From positions 1-7,013 of the forward strand of contig PWUQ01000046.1 in NCBI GenBank assembly GCA_003563585.1: a stretch of DNA of 7,013 bases, given 5' to 3'. Position numbers and translations under genes: made by a program. Shown in pieces: positions 1-4,226 of this stretch (the stretch's first letter is position 1; every line of letters begins with the position of its first letter). The stretch is from Candidatus Parvarchaeota archaeon (GTDB lineage Archaea; Nanobdellota; Nanobdellia; CSSed11-243R1). The notes beneath the pieces were generated by a model, which saw nothing but the letters and a program-made list of their open reading frames with translations, did no database searches and was not told where the DNA came from.

Positions 1-185
1 AATTTAGACACACAAAATTAATGTCTGGTTTTTCACCAGATATCCCATTAGAAAATCAATTGAGATATGAAACTTTTGATGAATTCAAAAATAGATATGG
101 ATTTGAAAGAAAATATTTAGATGAATTAATACTAAAAAAGTTATCTAAAGATTATACTAAAAAGAGAAAACTTATTAAATTTTAG
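1..185 (+). CDS. C-terminal end of an unrecognised protein (5' truncated)
   Basis: The reading frame is open from position 3 to the TAG at 183-185 and enters from outside the window, giving about 60 residues of C-terminus. An ATG at 21-23 could in principle start a 54-residue protein, but the frame is already open upstream and no ribosome site precedes it, so a truncated longer gene is more likely. The tail is rich in Lys, Tyr, Phe and Glu, has a SGFSPDIPLE stretch early, and ends in a basic KKRKLIKF run. I do not recognise the family. It is the only plus-strand gene here and converges on the MscS gene, with five bases between the two stop codons. Confidence 0.6.
   Translation, partial: FRHTKLMSGFSPDIPLENQLRYETFDEFKNRYGFERKYLDELILKKLSKDYTKKRKLIKF
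158..169 (-). terminator. Candidate T-rich terminator of the hisS-pyrH-mscS transcript
   Basis: About 22 bases past the MscS stop, the minus strand has TTTTCTCTTTTT. Archaeal termination often occurs at such U-rich tracts without a hairpin. It lies inside the convergent partial gene, where the T-richness simply reflects its Lys codons, so confidence is low. Confidence 0.3.
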
Positions 186-190
186 TTATA

Positions 191-1225
191 TCATTTTTTT
201 AAATGTACTGTATGAGTTGTAAATGGTATTTCTATTTTATTCTTTTTGAATTCTTTGTAAATCGCTTTTCTTAATTCCTTTCCAACTGCAAATTGCTCAC
301 TTCTTCCAGTTACTTTAAGGAAAATTTTAAATTTTAAACCAGAACTTCCAAATTCAAAAAATCTAATTATTGGCTCTTCTTCTTTTATACATTCTTCCAT
401 TTTATCTCTAATTTTTTTGGCTGTCTTATACAAAATCTTTTCAACTTTATCTGCATCACTTCCATATGCAACATCAACATTTACTTCTGTTCTCATAACA
501 CCATGAGGTAAATTAAAATTAGTTACAATACTATTACCCATGATTCTATTTGGGATTATTATTTCATTATTATCTGGATTTATTATTTTAGTGCTTCTCC
601 AACCAATATCTAAAACTTTACCCCTTATCTTCTGATCAATTTCAATATAATCTCCAGGACGTATTGGTCTATCAGCAGCTAGGTACATACCAGCAAAAAA
701 ATTCTCAAGAGTATCTTTTAATCCAAATGCTATAGCCAAACCCGCGATACCTAAACTAGCTAAAAGTGGTGTTATTTCAACATTTAAAATTTTTAGAATT
801 ATAATGAATGCAATAAAAATGATTAATATTTTTGTTAATTTTTTCAATAAATAAGCAACACCTTTTCCAATTTTTCTTCTTTTACTATCTCCTAATAACG
901 CGTTAAAAAACTTTATTAAAGCATATGAAATGATTAATGTCCAAATTATCGAAGAAATATTTTTAAATAAAAATTCGTGTGCTACTGGTATTAATTTTGT
1001 GTAAATTAAACTTATTTGGAGCCCACCAAAAATTAGTGAGAAGTATACAGGCCTTTCCAAAGATCTTAATATATTTATATTCAAACCTTTCCTTTTGAAA
1101 AATCTTTCAAATCTTTTTTCAAATATTTTAAAAATTGTTCTTCCCAATGTTAATAATCCCATTACTACAATAGCTACAAAAATTAAATCCATCAATCGTT
1201 CTTCCAGAAAAATTATCCAACTCAT
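191..1225 (-). CDS. MscS-family small-conductance mechanosensitive channel
   Basis: Predicted membrane channel that opens under membrane tension to release small solutes during hypo-osmotic shock. The 344 residues show hydrophobic segments near 12-30, 58-76, 90-111 and 130-149, then the pore-lining helix near 153-185 with the small-residue-rich LASLGIAGLAIAFGLKDTLE pattern and the following FFAGMYLAADRPIRPGDYI signature that begins the cytoplasmic beta domain (about 187-240). The alpha/beta C-terminal domain (about 245-340) completes the vestibule. Five membrane passes in total are more than the three of E. coli MscS but common in the family. The start is the ATG at 1225-1223: it overlaps the pyrH stop by one base (TAATG) and a GTGAT ribosome-site element lies six bases upstream; the second Met (residue 12) would cut into the first membrane helix. 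It is the last gene of the probable hisS-pyrH-mscS transcript. Confidence 0.93.
   Translation of the reverse strand: MSWIIFLEERLMDLIFVAIVVMGLLTLGRTIFKIFEKRFERFFKRKGLNINILRSLERPVYFSLIFGGLQISLIYTKLIPVAHEFLFKNISSIIWTLIISYALIKFFNALLGDSKRRKIGKGVAYLLKKLTKILIIFIAFIIILKILNVEITPLLASLGIAGLAIAFGLKDTLENFFAGMYLAADRPIRPGDYIEIDQKIRGKVLDIGWRSTKIINPDNNEIIIPNRIMGNSIVTNFNLPHGVMRTEVNVDVAYGSDADKVEKILYKTAKKIRDKMEECIKEEEPIIRFFEFGSSGLKFKIFLKVTGRSEQFAVGKELRKAIYKEFKKNKIEIPFTTHTVHLKK
194..200 (+). terminator. Candidate T-run terminator of the left plus-strand gene
   Basis: Seven consecutive T lie nine bases past the TAG stop of the left gene, within the last codons of the convergent MscS gene (its Lys-Lys end). With the T-rich tract on the other strand this would make the two transcripts overlap by a few tens of bases. 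Low confidence. Confidence 0.3.
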
Positions 1226-1881
1226 TATTCTATCACAGTTCCTACGAAATTCCTCTTATTTATGAAATCATTCAGATTTTTTATATCTTTGCTCATAATA
1301 ACTACTTTTATTTTATTTTTTTTACATATTTGTCCTGCAACAGGATCAAAGACGTAATGTTTTCCAGCACCAGTTATTTTTTTGCCAAACATATTTTCAA
1401 ATGTTTCCCAACTCATCTTTTCAATGAATTCTGCATTTTTGTATTTGTTAGGATCTTTTGTGTAGACTCCCTTTACATTTGTGAGATTGATTAAAACATC
1501 TGCTTTCATTGTCTTTGCTATCAGAGCCGCGTCCGTATCAGTTGTCCATCCAACTTTATATCCCCCTGAAACAATCAAGCTTCGCATTCTACCTATTTTT
1601 TCAGGATGTTTGTTAGAAAATTTTCCATCAACCAATTCAGCAACAAGTTTTGAATTTAAGTGAGTAGCAAAAATTCCTAGTTTGTGTGCTTGGTCTATCG
1701 TCAATCCTAACTCTTTCTTTTTTCTAGTGTAGAGTCTTGCAGTGTAACCCCCACCACAAACAATCGATAATTTATGTTTTTTCTTTAATTCTTTTATTAA
1801 TTTTGAAAACTTTTTTAGAAAAATTACATCGAGTTCTTTAGGTATAATTATAGAACCACCTAAAGATATAACTATTTTCAA
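1225..1881 (-). CDS. pyrH: UMP kinase, archaeal type
   Basis: Amino-acid-kinase family enzyme that phosphorylates UMP to UDP with ATP in the cytoplasm, the first step from UMP to UTP and CTP. The 218 residues carry SLGGS (6-10) and CGGG (42-45) of the phosphate-binding site, the DQAHKLGIFATHLNSKLV segment (63-80), GGYKVGWTTDTDAALIA (106-122), where archaeal UMP kinases have a similar G-TTD-AA stretch, and the nucleotide-binding NLTNVKGVYTKDP (132-144). The length fits the short archaeal form. The start codon is TTG (1881-1879), not ATG: it places KIVISLGGS at the expected N-terminus, no ATG lies near, and an AAAGGTG ribosome site precedes it. TTG overlaps the hisS stop as TTGA, so translational coupling is likely. 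Compared with other members, glutamate or aspartokinase-type functions are less likely because of the archaeal UMPK layout and length. Confidence 0.88.
   Translation of the reverse strand: MKIVISLGGSIIIPKELDVIFLKKFSKLIKELKKKHKLSIVCGGGYTARLYTRKKKELGLTIDQAHKLGIFATHLNSKLVAELVDGKFSNKHPEKIGRMRSLIVSGGYKVGWTTDTDAALIAKTMKADVLINLTNVKGVYTKDPNKYKNAEFIEKMSWETFENMFGKKITGAGKHYVFDPVAGQICKKNKIKVVIMSKDIKNLNDFINKRNFVGTVIE
1232..1236 (-). promoter_or_regulatory. Ribosome-binding site of the MscS gene
   Basis: On the minus strand GTGAT lies six bases before the ATG. GTGAT matches the 3' part of the extended archaeal ribosome site GGAGGTGATC. It sits inside the last codons of pyrH and supports the first Met over the internal Met at residue 12. 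The same pentamer at the same spacing precedes the gene starting at 6790. Confidence 0.55.
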
Positions 1882-3155
1882 CGTAACACCTTTGAAATTT
1901 TTTTTACAGGTATTTTTTCTTCTTTCCCCGTTTTCATATTTTTAAGAGTTACTTTTTCATTTTTCAAATCTTTTGAGCCTACTATCAACACATAAGGTAT
2001 TTCAAAACTATCTGCATAACTTAAATTTTTACTTATATTTTTTCCAGATAAATCTATATCAGTTTTAATTCCTTTTTCTCTTAGTTTTTCAGCAATTTCA
2101 ATACTTTTTTCTAGTTCATTTATGGGAATTATAAATATGTCCACAATACTTTTTTTCATTTCTTTTTTCTTTAATTTGAGGTTTAATGCATCTATTAAAA
2201 CATCCAACCCAAAAGATATTCCTACTGCAGGAACTTTTTCATTCCCGCCGAATTTTGCAATCATATCGTCCCATCGTCCGCCCGCTGCTACTGATGATTT
2301 TATTTTAGATCCTTTCAAATAAACCTCGAATATCGTTCCTGTGTAATAAATCAATCCTCTTGCGAGACTTGGAGAAAATTCATAATTTTTTACATTGAAA
2401 TTTTTTAATAATCGAAACAATTCTTTTAATTCTTTTATTCCATTTTCTGCAGATTTTCCGAGTTCTTTTTCCAATTTTTTTATGTCCTCGATTTCTATCA
2501 AATTTAAAATTTTTTCAGAGGTTTTTTCTTTTATATCTCTTTTCTTTAGTTCTTCTTTGACACCCTTCTTTCCTATTTTGTCGAGTTTGTCTATGATTAT
2601 TGTTACTGAATTTCTTGACTCTTTTGGAACTTTACAAAATTTTAATATCTCATCTAAAAGCTTTCTACTGTTTATCTTTATGACTACTTCCAAATCCAAT
2701 TCTTTGAAAATTTTGTTTGTCATTGCTAATATCTCCGCATCTGCTTCTATTTTTTCATTTCCTACAATGTCTGCGTCAGCCTGCCAGAATTCTCTATATC
2801 TTCCAAGTTTTATTGGTCCGTTTCTCCATACTCTATCTATCTGATATCTTTTGAAAGGTTTTGGTATTTGAGGGTTATTGGCTATGAATCTTGCAAAGGG
2901 AAATGTTAGTTCATATCTCAATCCTAATATTCTTTCTGCTCTGTCTTTTAATGTGAAAAGTTCATCTAATACATCCGTTCCTTCTCCGGCTGAAAATTTT
3001 GCCGTGCATGTTTTATACATCTCTAAAGATGGTGTTTCTATTGGATTAAATCCATATGTTTCAAAAACAGTTTTTAAAGTATCCACTAAATAATTCTTTA
3101 ATATTTTTTCTTCGGGGAATAAGTCTCTAGTCCCCTTTGGTGTTATATATTTCAT
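1878..3155 (-). CDS. hisS: Histidyl-tRNA synthetase, archaeal type
   Basis: Class II aminoacyl-tRNA synthetase that charges tRNA-His in the cytoplasm. The 425 residues begin with the typical PKGTRDLFPEE (6-16). Motif 1 lies near 31-45, motif 2 near 102-132 (RYQIDRVWRNGPIKLGRYRE, with Arg111), the histidine-specific LARGLIYYTG loop at 264-273 (Arg266), and motif 3 from about 290 (GGRWDDM, then VGISFGLDVL at 311-320). A Lys/Glu-rich insertion spans about 165-255, and the C-terminal anticodon-binding domain about 335-425. The motif 3 Arg, normally just after the acidic residue in this string, is Val319; the rest of the active site looks intact. A TATA-like box 21-29 bases upstream and no ribosome site suggest a leaderless transcript starting at or near the ATG. 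It leads hisS-pyrH-mscS, with its TGA inside the pyrH TTGA overlap. Confidence 0.96.
   Translation of the reverse strand: MKYITPKGTRDLFPEEKILKNYLVDTLKTVFETYGFNPIETPSLEMYKTCTAKFSAGEGTDVLDELFTLKDRAERILGLRYELTFPFARFIANNPQIPKPFKRYQIDRVWRNGPIKLGRYREFWQADADIVGNEKIEADAEILAMTNKIFKELDLEVVIKINSRKLLDEILKFCKVPKESRNSVTIIIDKLDKIGKKGVKEELKKRDIKEKTSEKILNLIEIEDIKKLEKELGKSAENGIKELKELFRLLKNFNVKNYEFSPSLARGLIYYTGTIFEVYLKGSKIKSSVAAGGRWDDMIAKFGGNEKVPAVGISFGLDVLIDALNLKLKKKEMKKSIVDIFIIPINELEKSIEIAEKLREKGIKTDIDLSGKNISKNLSYADSFEIPYVLIVGSKDLKNEKVTLKNMKTGKEEKIPVKKISKVLR
1887..1893 (-). promoter_or_regulatory. Ribosome-binding site deciding the TTG start of pyrH
   Basis: The minus strand reads AAAGGTG, five bases before TTG at 1881-1879. 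GGTG pairs with the anti-Shine-Dalgarno end of archaeal 16S rRNA. It lies inside the last codons of hisS (residues Lys421-Val423). Because the start is a weak TTG in an overlap with the upstream stop, this site and re-initiation by terminating ribosomes probably set pyrH expression. Confidence 0.6.
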
Positions 3156-3175
3156 ATAAAATAAGAATTATTTGT

Positions 3176-3190
3176 TATTTATAACTATTT
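3176..3190 (-). promoter_or_regulatory. Probable hisS promoter (BRE/TATA), leaderless
   Basis: In the 34-base gap between the MinD-like gene and hisS, the minus strand reads AAATAG followed by TTATAAATA, the latter at 3184-3176. The box is centred about 25-26 bases before the hisS ATG, the usual distance from an archaeal TATA box to the transcription start, so the transcript would begin at or next to the start codon. The purine-rich stretch before it could serve as the TFB element and overlaps the last base of the preceding stop codon. There is no GGTG-type ribosome site before hisS, which agrees with a leaderless mRNA. Pattern match only. Confidence 0.55.
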
Positions 3191-3963
3191 TACTTATATA
3201 CACCAAACATTCTCAAAATCTTTTGAGAGAAAGTTTCTGGTTCAATTGTTCTGTAATCTTCTCCTATCATTCTAGCAGCAAGTCTTTTTATAGCTCTACT
3301 TGCCGGAGAATTTGGATAAGCATAAATAAGTGGTTTTTTGATTGCAATCGCCTTTTTAATACTTTCATCTTCTGGAATCATACCAATAACCGGTGTTTCA
3401 AGAAATTCCTCAACATTTTCTTTAGACATTTCATAATCTTTGTTATTTACACGATTCAAGATTACTCCAAGTGTTTTTACTCCAATCTCTCTTGCATGTT
3501 CAATTGCTTTTAATCCATCCGTTAGAGCATGAATCTCCGGGTTTGTTATTAAAATAAATTCATCTCCTGCTTCCATGGCATTTTTTGCCTCATTTCCTAA
3601 TCCCGCTGAACAATCAATTAATCCATATTCTATAGTTCCAACGAGTTCATTAAACACTTTTGCCATTTTTTTCTTATGTTTTTGCTTGTTATGTTTCATA
3701 GATAATCCTGCAGGTATGACTTTTAACCCAGAAGGGTGAAGATATACAGAATCCTCAAGTTTTGCATTTCCAGCCAGAACATCCTGTATTGTTATAGGAA
3801 GTTTAGGCATTCCAAGAATTACTGAAACATTTGGAGTGGTTGTATTCCCATCAACAAGCATAACATCTTTTCCAAATTTATGTAATGCGGCTGCTAAATT
3901 TGTGGATATTGTTGTTTTGCCAACTCCGCCTTTACCGCTGCAAAGTGTGATTAGTCTTGTCAT
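3190..3963 (-). CDS. MinD/ParA-family ATPase with a C-terminal membrane-targeting segment
   Basis: P-loop ATPase of the SIMIBI class, MinD branch; such proteins dimerise on ATP, bind the membrane and position partner complexes. The 257 residues contain the deviant Walker A KGGVGKTT (11-18, signature Lys11 and Lys16), switch I around VDGNTTTPN (37-45) and the switch II/Walker B string GLIDCSAGLGNEA (114-126, Asp117). Aligned without gaps to E. coli MinD through this part, Asp38 is kept but the catalytically important Asp40 is Asn40. The end, FSQKILRMFG (245-254), resembles the amphipathic MinD membrane-targeting helix (KGFLKRLFGG in E. coli). There is no Cys pair of the Mrp/Nbp35 iron-sulfur carrier type, and the length fits MinD. 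The start ATG has a TATA-like box about 26 bases upstream. It lies between tRNA-Phe and hisS and downstream of a secretion-type ATPase; archaeal MinD paralogues are known to place motility machinery, so a positioning role is plausible but unproven. Confidence 0.9.
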   Translation of the reverse strand: MTRLITLCSGKGGVGKTTISTNLAAALHKFGKDVMLVDGNTTTPNVSVILGMPKLPITIQDVLAGNAKLEDSVYLHPSGLKVIPAGLSMKHNKQKHKKKMAKVFNELVGTIEYGLIDCSAGLGNEAKNAMEAGDEFILITNPEIHALTDGLKAIEHAREIGVKTLGVILNRVNNKDYEMSKENVEEFLETPVIGMIPEDESIKKAIAIKKPLIYAYPNSPASRAIKRLAARMIGEDYRTIEPETFSQKILRMFGVYK

Positions 3964-3984
3964 TACTAATTATTAAGTAATTAT

Positions 3985-4000
3985 AGATTATAAGGTTTTT
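3985..4000 (-). promoter_or_regulatory. Probable promoter of the MinD-like gene
   Basis: The minus strand reads AAAAACC then TTATAAT (3992-3986), centred about 26 bases before the ATG at 3963. A second AT-rich box (TATAATT, about 3985-3979) is too close for a start at the ATG. No GGTG-type ribosome site is present, so a leaderless transcript is likely, as for hisS. Pattern match only. Confidence 0.45.
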
Positions 4001-4020
4001 GATTTTTTGTAAATTTCTTT

Positions 4021-4047
4021 TGCTCAAGCATTTCTTTATCAAAGAAA
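4021..4047. repeat. Two adjacent inverted repeats upstream of the MinD-like gene
   Basis: TGCTCAAGCA (4021-4030) is an inverted repeat with 4-base arms, and TTTCTTT-ATC-AAAGAAA (4031-4047) directly follows with 7-base arms and a 3-base loop. They lie about 25-60 bases upstream of the proposed TATA box and about 45 bases past the end of the tRNA. They could be an operator, a processing or termination structure for the tRNA transcript, or chance in AT-rich DNA. Confidence 0.4.
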
Positions 4048-4078
4048 AATAATTTTGGTTTTTGGTGCAGCTTTTTTT

Positions 4079-4083
4079 AAAAA
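4079..4083 (-). terminator. Short T run after tRNA-Phe
   Basis: The minus strand has TTTTT eight bases beyond the last tRNA base, then an A run, and further T-rich sequence after about 30 bases (4053-4041). Archaeal RNA polymerase can stop at T runs without a hairpin. The run is short, so this is a weak call. Confidence 0.3.
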
Positions 4084-4090
4084 GGTGCAA

Positions 4091-4208
4091 TGGGTCAGGC
4101 CGGATTTGAACCGGCGACTTCATGATTTCTTAAATTTTCCACCAAAGCTTTGTACGAAGTGGAAAGATTGCTTCAGTCATGCGCTCTCCCAGGCTGAGCT
4201 ACTGACCC
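4091..4208 (-). tRNA. tRNA-Phe (GAA) with a 44-base intron
   Basis: Mature length is 74 bases plus an added CCA, which is not encoded. The acceptor stem GGGTCAG/CTGACCC is perfect, the D arm is GCTC/GAGC with a GGG-containing loop, the anticodon stem CATGA/TCATG is perfect, and the T arm is GCCGG-TTCAAAT-CCGGC. The anticodon GAA is at 4174-4172 and the discriminator is A at 4091, as expected for Phe; G15 and C48 can form the Levitt pair. The intron occupies 4170-4127, between positions 37 and 38. The gene starts 18 bases downstream of the ATPase stop codon. Confidence 0.95.
4127..4170 (-). other. tRNA intron with a bulge-helix-bulge splice site
   Basis: The 44-base intron sits at the canonical 37/38 position. 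Its ends and exon flanks form the archaeal splicing-endonuclease substrate: anticodon stem, 3' bulge AA|A, a central 4-base helix CTGA/TAAG, 5' bulge AG|C, then an inner stem. The inner stem is AAT/ATT, a bulged C, and a perfect 7-base TTTCCAC/GTGGAAA, capped by a 16-base loop. Both cuts fall after the second bulge base, as in the symmetric motif. The central helix has one mismatch, G34 opposite A (4131). The loop contains the palindrome CAAAGCTTTG (4143-4152). Confidence 0.88.
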
Positions 4209-4226
4209 ACAAAGAAAATTTGTAGT

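Noticed and set aside
1481..1663. Plus-strand open frame opposite pyrH
   Set aside because: Antisense shadow; pyrH is fully conserved here.
2395..2844. Plus-strand open frame of 149 codons opposite hisS
   Set aside because: Antisense shadow of hisS; Phe/Ser-rich composition is what Lys/Glu-rich genes give on the opposite strand.
3172..3513. Plus-strand open frame opposite the MinD-like gene
   Set aside because: Antisense shadow with no recognisable domain or ribosome site, and low-complexity Phe/Ser/Cys content.
4064..4089. GGTGCA repeated at 4064-4069 and 4084-4089 beside the tRNA, considered as an integration scar
   Set aside because: Six bases only, not matching the tRNA sequence, and no mobile gene nearby.
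3932..4123. Minus-strand open frame of 63 codons spanning the tRNA 3' end and the start of the MinD-like gene
   Set aside because: Its first residues are a translation of the tRNA T arm and acceptor, the rest is AT-rich spacer, and it overlaps two better-supported features.
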